Positions 36,510 through 47,800 of a stretch of DNA of 64,000 nt are shown in pieces (positions within the stretch are counted from its first letter, which is position 1; each line of letters opens with the position of its first letter). The notes beneath the pieces are model-generated. The model worked only from the letters and a program-made list of their open reading frames with translations. It made no database searches and was not told the DNA's origin. A program made the position numbers and the translations under genes. This DNA is from Halichoerus grypus (lineage: Eukaryota; Chordata; Mammalia; Carnivora; Phocidae), in NCBI RefSeq assembly GCF_964656455.1, contig NC_135720.1, positions 110,434,696-110,498,695 of the forward strand, read 5' to 3'.

Positions 36510-37075
36510 TCTGCTTTTATTTTTCACCTTCTGAATTTTTAAATGGTTATCAAAGTTATATGTGGACATTGTTTTAAAAGCCAAGTAGAAGCACAAGGCT
36601 CATTAACAAAAAGCAGGAGTCCCCTGCTTCTCCCTTCCCTCCCCCACGGCCCACTCCCCAGAGGCAGCCTTTCCTTCCTTCTCTTTAACAATTTTTTTAA
36701 TATTTGGAAAAGTTAGAACGTTCAGAGGAAATACCTTTAATATGGTTTAAAAATTAAAAACTAAAGACAGTGAAATGTCTCTCACCCACCACCTCTTCCT
36801 CCAGAGACTAGTTTATACATAAAGGAATATGTGGATTCTCCCCATTTTCTTAATACAGATTTCTGTATACCTTGGAGATCCCTAGAACTTCTCGCTCCCG
36901 CTCTCCCTTTCCCTAGCTCTCTCCAGCTGCATAGTCCTTCATCACAGGGATAGAGATGACCATAATTTTCTTACCCAGTCCCTCATTTGAGGAGCATTTA
37001 GGTTGTCTGCATTCTCTTGCTCTGCAAAGGGTCCTGCACTGCAGTCCTTATCTGTCACAGCGTGTCACAGCTCCC
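36510..37075 (-). mobile_element. Ancient L1-like relic, antisense
   Basis: CCACTCCCCAGAGGCAGCC, TTTCTGTATACCTTGGAGAT, and GAGCATTTAGGTTGTCTGCA follow the order of a common old LINE 3' region read in antisense. Heavily diverged; the family is not assigned. Confidence 0.45.
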
Positions 37076-37919
37076 GTGGTATGAGAGGAAGTGCTAGGTC
37101 TAGGCTCGGGGTGTATACACTTAAAATGTTGCTAGTTGGCTAAGTCAGTTTATACTTGCCCCAGCCGTGTGCGAAAGCGCATGTGTCCCCCCACTTGCCT
37201 AACATAACACGTGATCAGACTTTTAGGTTTTAAGGCAAACACGTTCCTGCCTTATAGACCGTTCTTTTGGTCATTGTCTTCGTGTTTCTAAACGATATGC
37301 TTTTCTGCCATCTTTTTAATCCTGTTAGGGAAATTATCATCTCCCTACTTTGAAAGAAAAGGATTTAGCTTGATGACCCTTCCCCCTCTAGTGAGTATAC
37401 TTCTCTTCCCCTCCTCCAGTTCAGTCACAGTTTTTATCATTTATTGTTAGCATTAGCATGACTATGTAACTATTGTTCAGAGCTAAGCCACGTAGTTTGC
37501 TAAGATCACCATTCCTTTTAGTATCATTTGTTTTTCCTGGAGTTAAACATTACTTACTTTTCCATGTATGTCATTCATTAATTTTCTAGGCACGTATCAC
37601 TTATTTCTGTCAGACCCACAGAAATACCCTCAGGCTGGTCTAATACCTCTGGTAAATCCGTTTGCTTTTCCCCTTGGCGCCCTGCCTTCCCTCCACAGCA
37701 GGGCTGGTTGCCCTAGACCTCACTCGGCTCCCATTCCCCACTCTCCCTGCCCACCCTCCTGGGAGTTCCCCTCACATCCGTTCCAGGCAGATCCTCTCTT
37801 TTCTGGGTCCAGAAACTTTCTTTGTGGTAGTTTAATCCTTTGTTATTGGTGGAACACATTTTCTGGAAGTTTCTAGTGAATGCACTGAAGGTACATTTAA
37901 GTTTCTTTATTCTATCCAA

Positions 37920-38640
37920 ATATTGACTGGGTTGGGAATAGTCCTCTAGCTGGGACTAACTTTTCCCTCAACATTTAGAAGGAAGGGCTCTATTATCTCC
38001 TAACTCCCAGTGTCACTCTTGAAAAATCTCAAGCAATTTCGGTTCCCTCACCTTTATGTTGACTTGCTTTTGCCCCATCCTGAAACATTTAGATCTTCCA
38101 AAGTTTCTCAATAATATGTTTTGTTTTCTAATTTACCATAGTGGCCACTCAGTGGCCTCTGTAACTTAGGAACTTACGTCCTTCATATATGAGAAAGTGT
38201 CTTGTTACTTTGACAGTTTTATAGCTCATATCTTCTCTGCTCTTTTTTCCTGGGACATCTACTAATTGGATAGTGTGGACTCCTTAGTTGGGTCCTCTCA
38301 TTTTCTTATCCTTTTTCTTCTTTTTTCTATCTGCCATCTTGTTTGATGTTCTACAAAATTTCCTCAACTTAAGCTTCTATTGTGTTGAATTATTGATTTC
38401 AGTTCATAGTTTTAATTGACAAGAGCAATTCTTGTTTTGAATATCCCTTTTTCATATCATTTTATTCTTATTTCAAGGGTGTAATATTTCTTTCATCATT
38501 CTGACAGTAGTATAAGAGTTTTTTTTCCTGAGGTTTTATTCTGTCTACTGAATTATAACTCTATCCTCTGAATTATTTTTCTTTTCTAGTTGCTTTTGGT
38601 CTCTATTTTTCATGTTAGGGTCCTTGGTGACCCTTGACTG
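37920..38640. repeat. T-rich ancient-repeat-like stretch
   Basis: Phrases such as CTACTAATTGGATAGTGTGG and ATTTCCTCAACTTAAGCTTC resemble a widespread, old T-rich interspersed repeat in antisense. I cannot name the family. No coding potential is seen. Confidence 0.35.
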
Positions 38641-38764
38641 GCTGTTTACCTTCAAACATTAGGCACTGAGAAAGCTGGTTGGAAGCTTGTGTAGGAGGGT
38701 GGGTTTGTGGACTTCCTTCAAGGTTATCAGACTGGGATTTGAGCATTTAATTGGGAGACCCCTG

Positions 38765-39085
38765 CCTGCTCATTCAGATCCAGCACACTAGCTGCCTTCT
38801 GTTTCTCCTCCTGGAACGTTCTTCCAGATCCACATGGCCATTTCCTCCATTGGTGTAGGTCTTAGCTCAGTTGTCACTTACCAGAGAGAACCTCCTTAAA
38901 TATGGCATCTGAAAGCAGTGTGCCTGTCTCAATCTACTTACACTGCTGTATTTTTCTACTTAGTCCTATATTATATTTTTTGTCTCTCTCTCTCCCACTA
39001 CAATGTAAGCTTCTTGAGGGCAGAGTCTAAAATAGGGCCTGCTCCATAGTAAGCACTGGATAAATATTTATGGAAACCAGACTGG
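38765..39085 (+). repeat. L2 fragment with 3' terminus, sense
   Basis: CTCCTGGAACGTTCTTCCAG, CTCAGTTGTCACTTACCAG, AGAGAACCTCCTTAAATATG, ACAATGTAAGCTTCTTGAGG, and ACTGGATAAATATTTATGG in full L2 order. Confidence 0.85.
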
Positions 39086-39426
39086 AGGGACAGAGAGAAA
39101 GAAGGTAGATCAGTATCTCTAGGTCTTTCCTCTTGGGCTGGTCAGAGTCTTCAGAGGGATCCTCCAGTCTTCTGCGTGGGGGTTAAGCCTGGATCACAGT
39201 GGTCTAAAAGCCAAGGGAGGGTAGGGGATGGGAAGTCTCACCATCTGAGACAGTCACTTCTGTGTAATTCCTTGCTCTCAGCCCCAGCAGGTTCCCACCC
39301 TCTGCTGTGCCTGGTGCCCCCAGAGTAGACACTCTCTGTTCAGGGACTCCAGAGTGAAATCCCTGTCTCTTGCCGAGATGGGAGAGGGCTCATTCCTGCT
39401 GTTCAGGAAGAAAGAAAGGGGATATG

Positions 39427-39446
39427 GGGCGGGGTGGGGGGGGGGT
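39427..39446 (+). repeat. G-rich run
   Basis: GGGGCGGGGTGGGGGGGGGG: short G-quadruplex-compatible run. Confidence 0.7.
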
Positions 39447-39576
39447 CTGTCTGCTCTTTTCACCTGCTTTCAACCAGTCCTCATAGTTCAGCCCCCTGTA
39501 CACCCCCACCTTCAAAGGGGACTGGTGACTGAAAGACATGAGCCTTTCTAGGGTCTCGTGGTGTGAATCTGTTTGG

Positions 39577-39603
39577 GGTGTGTGTGTGTGTGTGTGTGTG
39601 TGT
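39577..39603 (+). repeat. (GT)n microsatellite, ~27 bp
   Basis: Perfect GT repeat preceded by GTTTGGG. Confidence 0.95.
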
Positions 39604-40010
39604 ATTAGCACACACATATTTGGTATGAAGCATATATTAGGTTTCCTTACTGCCCTTTTAGTGGAGGGTGCAAAGATTACCGCATGTGTTCGGTCTGCCC
39701 CGTTTAAGTGCCAGTCTGGCCTTGGCCATCTCCCCAGTGTTCACCAGGGCTGCTCTGGAGAAATTCTGACACTGGCATCGTCTTTATAGCATAGGCAGCG
39801 GGGTCGCATAGTTTTCCAGAACCAAAGAGATCAGGTACCATGGGTACCGGATTTACAGGCTCCCTAGAGGAGGCAGGACGAGGCTGAGGATGGAAAGCCA
39901 GTCTCAGCCGAGCCCCGCCGCCTTCCTTTGTCTGGTGGCTCTTGTCACCAGAGCCACTCGCACAAGCCCCGCGCTCCTGGATGGAGGCTGCACCCCTCCC
40001 CCAGCCGCAG

Positions 40011-40039
40011 CCCCCCCCCCCCCCCCCCCCCCCCCCCCC
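40011..40039 (+). repeat. C29 homopolymer
   Basis: Twenty-nine consecutive C residues in a CCCTCCCCCAGCCGCAG context. The long Pro/Gly-rich open frames on both strands around it are artefacts of this run. Confidence 0.95.
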
Positions 40040-40244
40040 GTCCTCTGCGCACTTCCCACAAAGACCCACTTGTCTGCAGCCAGCGGCGCCGCCTGGCAAG
40101 TCCACATGCCCATCGAGGGGCTGACTCCACCTAGCCCCCGAAGTTTCACATCGGCGGTCTGGGTAATTACACCCCTGGCGAGGGCTTTCTCACATAAACA
40201 CAGACACCGTTTGAATGCCTTTCCTCTCCCTCTTTTTTAATTTA

Positions 40245-40635
40245 TTTCAAACTTGTTTAAAATGCAGGAAAGAATAAGAAGTATTCCAACATTCACTCAC
40301 TACTCATCCCCAGAATTGACTGTAGTTAATATTTTTCACGTACACTTCGTCTTTTTTATTTTAATCAAAGAAATAAAACATTCCAGTTAATGTTGAAGCC
40401 TCCTTTGTTCTCCATCAGCAAACTCATTCCTCACCCTCTCCTCAGAGACAACCACTATCATGAATTCAGCACATCTCCTTCCAGAATATTTAAAAATATT
40501 TTGCGAGCATGCGTGTTTTCATGAGTAACGTGTGTGGCTGTGTGTGGCTCCACATTGTACATGTCGTCCTCTAATTTGCTTTTTAGTACAACCTTATGTG
40601 TTTTCCATCTCTCCATGCTGTGTGGAAAGAGGGAG
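40245..40635 (-). mobile_element. Ancient L1-like relic, antisense
   Basis: Same text type as 36510-37075: CTCAGAGACAACCACTATCA, CTCCTTCCAGAATATTTAAA, and a TGTGGCTCCACATTGTACAT stretch. Diverged; family uncertain. Confidence 0.45.
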
Positions 40636-41369
40636 CACCTGCTGAGTCTCTTCTCTTCTTCACTCTTCCATATGTGTGACTGTAAAGATAGAACAGTAGC
40701 CAACGTGCGCTTTTACCACATGCCAAGCACGATTTTCTCATTGAATCCCCACAACCCCTTCGACCCCCTGGCACACAGGGACCTGGGGCTGCAGGGACTC
40801 AGTGTGTGCCAGGGGTCAGCTTGTGATCCACTCACGTGTGTGATCTCCCGTCCGGCGTCGTGACACCAGCACATAAGTGAGGGGCTTTAAAACCCTGGGA
40901 CCCATGCGACGGGGAGGAGTCGGTGCCCCGGCCTCTCCATGAGAAAGTTCCTCACTGTGCCCTTGGGTGGAAAGAGTGCCAACAGTCGTGAAATCTTGAC
41001 ACCGGGCAGCGCTGGAAAGTGGACAGGTGACTTCTCTTTCTGCCTCAATGTCTCACCTCAGAAATGGGACTCCAGCGAGCTGCCTAGCTGCCTAACAGAT
41101 TGCTGGGGACCCAGCGTGATGGATTGTGATTGGGAAGCACTTTGTAAGCCCCATGGTGGTCTGCAAATGGAAGACGCTGTTAGGACAGCTCTGGCCCACC
41201 TTTTCCACTCCTTAACAGACCACCTACCCTATTCCAGCCACACCCCCCTGATTTTATGTGCATGACAGTACTTAATCCTCATTCCTCAAGCAGCAGCTTT
41301 AGAGAGACTGTTCATAAGTAAGCTCTTGTTTTCCTGGCTTGTTTAATTACTACTATGGCAACAACGTCA

Positions 41370-41423
41370 TTTTCTTTCTTTCTTTTTTTCTTTTTACTTC
41401 ATATATATATATATATATGAAGT

Positions 41424-41461
<38 letters not shown>
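41370..41461. repeat. CTTT tract, 36-bp perfect palindrome, and (AT)n
   Basis: A pyrimidine CTTT-type tract leads into TTTTACTTC (41392-41400), an (AT)9 centre (41401-41418), and GAAGTAAAA (41419-41427). These 36 bases equal their own reverse complement. About 34 bp of AT repeat follow. Confidence 0.93.
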
Positions 41462-41464
<3 letters not shown>

Positions 41465-41674
41465 TTTCAGCCTCGTTATGGGTTAAATTGAATTTTATGG
41501 GTGGCAACCCAATCAAAATTTATAACTTTTTTCTCCAGAAAAATTGCTTCCAAGCTTCAAACAACCAGTTATAAGGGAAGCTTTGGAACACTACCAGTTT
41601 GTGAGTTGGGACCAAGGTACTGTTGACACTGTTCTCTACTTAGTTCATGGAAGGATAGCTGATCTCCCCAGAGA

Positions 41675-41775
41675 GACTATGAGCCTCAGAAGGGCAAGCA
41701 CTACATCTTACACGGATCCCCCATAACACTCGGGTGCCAGGCTCAGGAGTATATTGAATAAATGCTTGCTTAATT
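41675..41775 (+). repeat. L2 3' terminus, sense
   Basis: ATGAGCCTCAGAAGGGCAAG, GGTGCCAGGCTCAGGAGTAT, and TGAATAAATGCTTGCTTAAT mark an L2 3' end. Confidence 0.7.
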
Positions 41776-41989
41776 CTTCCAAAGCCCAGCTGCCTTGTCT
41801 GCCTCCAAGAAACGGGTGCTGATGGGAGTGCCTTGGGCGCCCCTGGGAACCCATGCTGTAGTCAGTAAATCATATACTAGCAAACTTGCCTCACAGATGA
41901 GGCCTGGGAAGCACTGTATCTTATCCAGATTCATTTGGCTGAATGGTACTTGTAATAGTAATAACAATACCATCTATTTTTTTTTTTTT

Positions 41990-42200
41990 AGTACTTTAGC
42001 AGTTAGCACTTTGTTCTAGATGTTTTATATTTGTTCATGTATCTAATTGTCACCAAAAAAAGTTAGATATTTTTATTATCTTCATTTTACAGATGAAGAG
42101 ACTGAAGCCCAGAGAGGTTAAGCAGCTTGCCTAAGGTCACAGAGCTGGGAAAAGGGCAAAACGGAGATTCTAACCCAGAGCCTGTGGTGTCAACCAATGT
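41990..42200 (-). repeat. MIR SINE, antisense
   Basis: TTATTATCTTCATTTTACAG, ATGAAGAGACTGAAGCCCAG, AGGTTAAGCAGCTTGCC, and AAGGTCACAGAGCTGGG: well-preserved antisense MIR core. Confidence 0.9.
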
Positions 42201-44009
42201 GCCAAACCACCTCTTGTTCATGATCTGTATTAAAGCCTTGAGCAGTAGGCAAGATAGGTACTTTTAAAAAAAAAAAATACTTACATATAGATCCTACCAA
42301 ATTCAGACAGTACAGAAAAATACAAAAGTCTAGGAGATAGGTCTGGAAATTCTTTCATCCAAAGCTAAAGTCTTGATCAACATTTTGGCAAACATGCCTA
42401 TAGATACGTCTCTCTGAACACATCTGTGTGTAGATACGTATTTACAGTCTCCTGTACTTGGGACCTTCCTCGAGCTGCTCTTCGGTGACCAGCATTGGAC
42501 AGGAGACTGGAGCTCAGGAGAGGGGAGCCCAGTCTCCGGCGCCAGCCTTGGGACTTCAGTCCAGGGTGGGGCTTTCTGTTTTGTCCCAAGTGCTCAAAGC
42601 AGAGGCCACACATATTGTCCACACCCGTTGCTCCTGTGTAGATACTCCCTCCCATCACCCAGTTTTGGCCATGCGCCAGGGGGGTGCCGCGCCCCTGCGG
42701 CTCCGTCATCTTCCTGAGCATGTTGCCTACTAAGGAAGGGACCCAGGGTACTTGGCGAGGAGGGACATTTTATACAGCTGTCAGGAAAGCTCAATAAAAA
42801 TGGCAGTGGAGCCTCTCGGGGACCGAATGATGGTGGTAGTTCCCTGGCACCGTGAGGTCCTCGAGTTGCACAGTGATTGCGTATGTGGCCCCGACGTGGA
42901 CTTCCCGTGCCCCCTTATCACTTCCCCGTCGAGCAGCATTTAAAGTTGTTTGGAAGCAGTTGAGGGCAAATGGGATCTGATATTTGAGGAGGGAGAGAGA
43001 TGCCCATTACCTCATCCTAACCAACGTCCCTTCCTACTGATATTTTGTTTTAGGGTTGGTATCCAGTTTTGCTGAAAATGAAATCATCTTTCAACTCTCA
43101 GGCTGTGTTAGTGAAAATGAACTCTAATATGATTAGATATTAATGCAGTGTAATGGAGGATTGGTATTAAATTGAGGCCTTCTGATCTTATTACTCCACA
43201 AATGCTCCCTCCCTGCTCAGGCTGCTGACCAGCCAGCCCCGCTTCCCCAGGCACAGGCGAGGGGCGGAGGCGCCCGAGCCCGCAGCGGGAGCCTGGCTCT
43301 GCCCGAGGCCACTCCCGGCCAGCCCTCCCTTCCTTCACTGCCTTGGGGTCCCCGCCGTGTTGTGGGGGGAGCAGGGGTTGGACCTCAGGAGGCATAATTT
43401 GGATCTGCCTGCACCCTCGGAGCCACGAGCATGTTGTTGAGGATCATGGGCTTACAAGTGCCAAGTTTCACCTCCACATCCAGAAGCACTTGAAGATTTT
43501 CTGGAGAGGCATGCAGCCAGAAATCTAAGAACACAATCTTCACCTCCACCACGGCCCAGCCCCTCTGCACCCCAGTCCTTTTTGTGAAGCTGACTTGAAC
43601 ATGATAGTCGTCATTGGCTGCTATCACTTGTCCTGGCCCTGTCTCCCTTTCCTAGGGGGCTGGTCTGAGACGCAGGCGGTGGCCCAGCCTTGGTGTGTGC
43701 CGTAGCTTCCCTTAGGAGAGGGGATGGGCGTCGGCTGCCCCACGCTGCATGGACCCCTCACTTGACCTGCCGGAGGAAGGACGCCCGTCTGTCAGCCACA
43801 CAGCTTGGCTCAGAAGTGACGGGTAGGCCTGTGGGAGCCGAGGCCCAGGGCCGAAAGCCCCACAGGGCCTCCCTTATAGGCCTGCCCCAGCCCACAGGCT
43901 GCATCCCACCCCACAGACGCCCCAAGGGAGCTGTGTGGGTTTGGGAGCAAAACAGACCGAGAAAATGGGCCAAGAGTGCAGGCTCTAGGGATAGTCAGAT
44001 GGCATCACC
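42201..44009. other. Unique intronic sequence, part GC-rich
   Basis: No gene. An AT-rich conserved-looking patch, CTAATATGATTAGATATTAA, lies at ~43120-43145; GC- and CpG-rich sequence at 43230-43370. Confidence 0.45.
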
Positions 44010-44440
44010 TTCATGTATGAATGATAGCATTTTTACAAAGAGAGTGATTTTTCTTATGCTATTTCCAGAAAACTGCTTTCAGAGGCACAGACTTTGCACA
44101 CAGGATGGTAATGACTTTTTAATGACCTTAAGGGGCCTGGGTGTCCAGGCAGCAGTGAATCAATCTCAGTGGGAGGCTCACAGTGAGAAGCTGGAACACC
44201 TGAAACCAAAGGGGGAAAAACAAACCACAAACATATACATTTTCTTTGGTAGCATTACTTGGTAATTAGACAATTACAGGAAACAGCTTCCTAGCAGTTG
44301 GCATTTCCACTGTGTGAGCGGAGGAGGGACGGCAACAACTGTGAACTCCTCACATTTATTACAGAAAATATTATTGGAGTTCACAGTCGTGGGTGCCGTC
44401 CTCTCCTCCAGCGCATTCTGATGAGCTGTGAGCGTTAAAC
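44010..44440. promoter_or_regulatory. Putative conserved non-coding element with 12-bp inverted repeat
   Basis: Repeat-free block ending ~750 bp before the penultimate exon. It contains TTACTTGGTAATTAGACAAT and the perfect inverted repeat ACTGTGAACTCC/GGAGTTCACAGT (44338-44349; 44376-44387) with a 26-nt AT-rich spacer. The arms can form a hairpin. Confidence 0.45.
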
Positions 44441-44799
44441 CAAGAGCAGAGCTCCTCCTCTCCGGGGCTGTTTAGGGCCTGCTTGGCTGGGCTTTAAATG
44501 AGCTGGCTTTTGAGCCCACCCAGAGTCTGGCTGGTCCTGAGAATAAGCCCTGGGGGGCGGGGGGATGCATTTGGAAGCAGGAAAGGGGAGGCGGAGGAGG
44601 CCTGTGAAAAAAACCACCTCTTCTTCCCCAGGTGCCATCCCCTGCCTGGGGCAGGGTTCAGACAGAAGAGCCTGGGGTTCACATGGCAATGGGTGACCCC
44701 CACTTCTCCCTCCCCTTGCCCTGCCCCACCCAGTCCACATTCCTGCCCTGGTTCAAAACTCTCGTCCCAGAACCCCCCACGTCTCTCAGATGCACGCTC

Positions 44800-44855
44800 A
44801 CTCAGCCAACAGCCCCCTGAGGTAGGCCCGTCTCACAGATGAGGAAATGTATTCG
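44800..44855 (-). repeat. MIR core fragment, antisense
   Basis: CCTGAGGTAGGCCCGTCTCA and CAGATGAGGAAATG are the central MIR words only. Confidence 0.5.
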
Positions 44856-45155
44856 GTGAACCCCCACTGACCTTGTTCACTTTTCTCTTTGGCCACACTC
44901 TTGTCACAGTGTGAACTTGGACTGTACTTTGTGCCTGTTTATGGGGAGCTTTGTAAGAATCCCAGTTGCCTTCGCAGAAGGTAGCGCTCTGAATGGGGAT
45001 CCTAGCTACTGACCGCCTCCCTCAGACACACATGAGGTGGAGCCCGTTCCATTCCCCCATCCATCCTACGGCACAGGCCTCCTGAGGATGGAGGACAGGA
45101 ACCCTCAGCATCTAGCTCCTCCCGCCTGCACTGTTGGCCCGGTTAACTGTACCAT

Positions 45156-45190
45156 CTAACCAGGCACATGGTTGTGCTTCCTCTCACAGG
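45156..45190 (+). promoter_or_regulatory. BTBD9: 3' splice site of penultimate exon, with branch-point candidate
   Basis: CTAAC at 45156-45160 fits the mammalian branch-point consensus, with the candidate A at 45159, 30 nt before the AG at 45188-45189. A tract ending TTCCTCTCACAG|G follows. The exon identity supports the AG choice because it gives the correct Lys-Ser-Trp phase. Confidence 0.8.
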
Positions 45191-45268
45191 TCCTGGCAGT
45201 CTGTAACTTTTGAAAGACAGCCTGCCTCCTTCATCCGAATCGTGGGAACACACAACACAGCAAATGAG
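45190..45268 (+). CDS. BTBD9: BTBD9 penultimate coding exon (end of second F5/8C-like domain)
   Basis: Internal coding exon of 79 nt. The first base (G, 45190) completes a split Lys codon from the previous exon; 26 whole codons follow, beginning S-W-Q-S-V-T-F-E-R-Q and ending G-T-H-N-T-A-N-E. From memory this matches the C-terminal region of mammalian BTBD9, about residues 522-547 of the 612-residue human protein. BTBD9 is an N-terminal BTB/BACK protein thought to act as a Cullin-3 substrate adaptor; human variants are linked to restless legs syndrome, and fly and mouse work ties it to dopamine and iron handling. This exon encodes the last beta strands of the second discoidin-type domain, including the R-I-V-G-T-H-N-T signature that I recall in both domain copies. 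Splice evidence: a pyrimidine-rich tract ending CTCTCACAG before the exon, GTAAGG after it. The exon ends on a codon boundary and the next exon opens in the same phase. No disruption is seen. Confidence 0.95.
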
Positions 45269-45274
45269 GTAAGG
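45266..45274 (+). promoter_or_regulatory. BTBD9: 5' splice site of penultimate exon
   Basis: GAG|GTAAGG is a strong U1-type donor. It lies exactly where the coding frame must leave to join the terminal exon (Glu|Val). Confidence 0.9.
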
Positions 45275-45950
45275 GTCTCTGTTCGTGAGCAACACTGTGC
45301 TGTTTCATGATGGACAGGTAAATGCTACATCCCGAGCTAAGTGGAACTGTTTGTTCTCCCCGCTAATGGCCTGTTGTTCAGACAGCTGGTACAGAAGAAA
45401 GTCCTGCTCTTGCACAGTAGAGATATCATTATCATTTCTAGATGTGTCTTCACTAGGAAATGAAAGCCAACTCCTAGGGCTTTGCTTCCCCCCACCAGCC
45501 TCCCTGTGGAATCGGTGACCACAGAGACCTTGAGAGGGCACATGCCCTGTCCTCAGAGTCTTGCACCCTCCCAGACGACAGCTATTTCAGAGGTCGCTTG
45601 GCCCTCTGAACATGGTGTTTAAGGAAACTCGGCCCCAGATGGTTGCTGGTTTTCTGTCTATCCTGTCCTATGCCAGGCTGCACAGAAATGCTTATGAATG
45701 GGCCTGTTCCTCCCCTGGCATCCAGGCCTGGATCATTCCAGGGGACCATGCCCTTTGTACTGTTCCTTCACTTTGGGATTTCATGAGGGAAGAGTGGGCT
45801 GGTTGTTTTGCCCAATTTTGAGCACCCACAGTCGGGGCAGCAGTCAGGTGAGGGCCTGAGCCTTGAACATTGCCATGCTATTTTCTCTGGAATGTAAATG
45901 GCCCCAGAGAAATGCACTGGGGTTCCTCTGGATCAGAAAACAGAGGACAG

Positions 45951-46168
45951 GAGGCGTCTGGGTGGCTCAGTCAGTTAAGCATCGATTCTTGATTTTGGCT
46001 CAGGTCATGGTCTTAGGGTCGTGGGATCAAGCCCCGAGTCAGACTCCACACTGGGCGTGAAGCCTGCTTAAGATTCTCTCTCTCCCTCTCCCTCTTCCCC
46101 TCTCCCTACTTACTCTCATGCACGCTCTCTCTCTCTCTCAAATAAAATCTTTTTAAAATATTAAAAAT
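45951..46168 (+). repeat. CAN-SINE, older subfamily
   Basis: GGCGTCTGGGTGGCTCAGTC head, the ATTCTTGATTTTGGCTCAGG body variant that marks an older subfamily, a CT-rich tract, and an AAATAAAATCTTTTTAAAA tail. It lies ~680 bp downstream of the penultimate BTBD9 exon in the sense orientation. Confidence 0.93.
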
Positions 46169-47689
46169 AAATAAAGAAGAAAAAACAGTGCCCTTGGTGA
46201 ATAGAGAAACCAGGACACCTGAGTGTGAGGGAGGGCACTATTAATAATTATACCGGGACAGCAAGTGTAAACCAGGACTGAGCTAGACATACCTGGACTG
46301 CCCTCCCCTGCACAGCATGGATTCCCAGTGGGCTTACGGAGGCACCTGGGCATTCACGCACACCACCTAAGGTGAGACTAGTGTCGATCAACTGTAAGTT
46401 AACTACTTACCTTTCCTGTTCTTTGAGCGGGTGTTGAGTGAGCACTAATGGCAGGACAGCGGTATCGCGTATGGCCACGCTGTTGACTTCATCTGCTTAT
46501 CACGCCCTTGCTTTTTATGCAGTCGTGTGTGTTTAGTGTGAACCTCTGAAGGACTGCTGGTTAGAGACGGGAATCATAAGGAAGAGTGAGGCTGAAACTC
46601 AAGAGGGAAATGAAAGGCATCAGAATAGTGACCGCTCTGCAGTTTCACCTTAAGCTGCTCTTTCTCAGATCTGTCTGGGACTGGCTTCCTGGGCGTGTGA
46701 CCAGGGCAGTTGCGTGGGGCTCCACACCCAGAAGGGGGCTCTGTGCTTGGGGTTTAATGCTCACCAGCACCATCTTGAATTCTTCATAATTTTACCTATG
46801 AATTTGTTTTTATAAGGGCAGCCGCATGGGACAATGGAGGATTCACCAGGGGCTGGGAGCCTCAGCTCCCACACAGGCCCATCTCTGCCCCCTCTGGCCT
46901 TCCCAGGACAGGTTCTGAGCCACCCACCCCCTGACCGCTGGTGCCTGGACCTGCCCAGCCTCCCCCTTCTAGCCTCCCCTTGACCACTGCCACCCTCCAC
47001 TCCCTGTGGGGGCCCAGCATGTTTGCAGGGAGGGTCCGGGTCTGGTATGAATCTCACCCGAGTCGCAGGATAGGGCCCCGGGCGCCTGTGAGGGTCTGCC
47101 CTAGCCTTAGGAGTTCCCCTGACCGAGGGATTACAACATGAAGTAACAAAGGAAAACCCTGTGTCAGGTCAGGAGAGAAACTGTGGGAGGAAAGAAAAAG
47201 CTTTTTTCCTGCTTTTTGAATGAGAGGCTCTACATTTTCATTTTGTGCTGAGCCCTGCACATTATATAGCTGGCCCGATTCATGCATTGTGTTTGTCAAA
47301 TCAGAATTCTCCAGAACACGTCAAGGTGTTTCTGGTACTTCAAAACACATTTTAAAAAGTGAAAATATTGTGATAATTTATATTCATTTTGCCTTTTTAT
47401 TCATTTAGAACAAAAATGATACATGCCTACAATGTGTTTCTTGCAGAGAAGAGCTGATAAACAGAAGCCTGAAACTTTCTCTCTTACCTCTTCATTTCAC
47501 AAACCTGAAAATTATAAAAAGTAAACAAATTGAGATTTTTTTTTTAAGGCACAAAATTAAAGAACTCTAAACATCAGGTCATAAAAAGCATTTTTTTTTT
47601 TGATGAGGTAACAAAAGTAAATTTGAATCTGTATTTTAATATATATTTGAGCCCCAAACCAAATATCATCATATTTTTAAACATTTTTT
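46169..47689. other. Unique intronic sequence
   Basis: No gene or firm repeat. GC-rich at 46830-47100, AT-rich from 47300. Confidence 0.5.
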
Positions 47690-47800
47690 TCTTTTTTAAA
47701 AATTTTAATTCCAGTATAGTTAACATAAAGTGTTATATTAGTTTTAGGGGTACAATGTAGTGATTCAACAATTCCATACATTACTCAGCATATTTTTAAA
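47690..47800 (-). mobile_element. L1 3'-UTR fragment, antisense
   Basis: TTAATTCCAGTATAGTTAAC, then GTGTTATATTAGTTTTAGGG and GATTCAACAATTCCATACAT, is the reverse complement of a common carnivore L1 3' end. Confidence 0.85.

Larger units (their letters stand above)
1..45189 (+). other. BTBD9: Upstream BTBD9 intron (at least 45 kb, 5' end outside window)
   Basis: The exon at 45190 is preceded by an acceptor, and I found no other BTBD9 coding segment to its left. In particular I did not find the part of the second F5/8C-like domain that must lie immediately upstream. The whole left side is therefore read as one intron, consistent with the very large introns of mammalian BTBD9. It consists of interspersed repeats, simple repeats and unique sequence, listed separately. 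A short exon could have been missed by eye. Confidence 0.8.

Noticed and set aside
39704..40240. Pro-rich and Gly-rich frames on both strands near 40 kb
   Set aside because: They span the C29 homopolymer, which is open in every phase; no other coding evidence.
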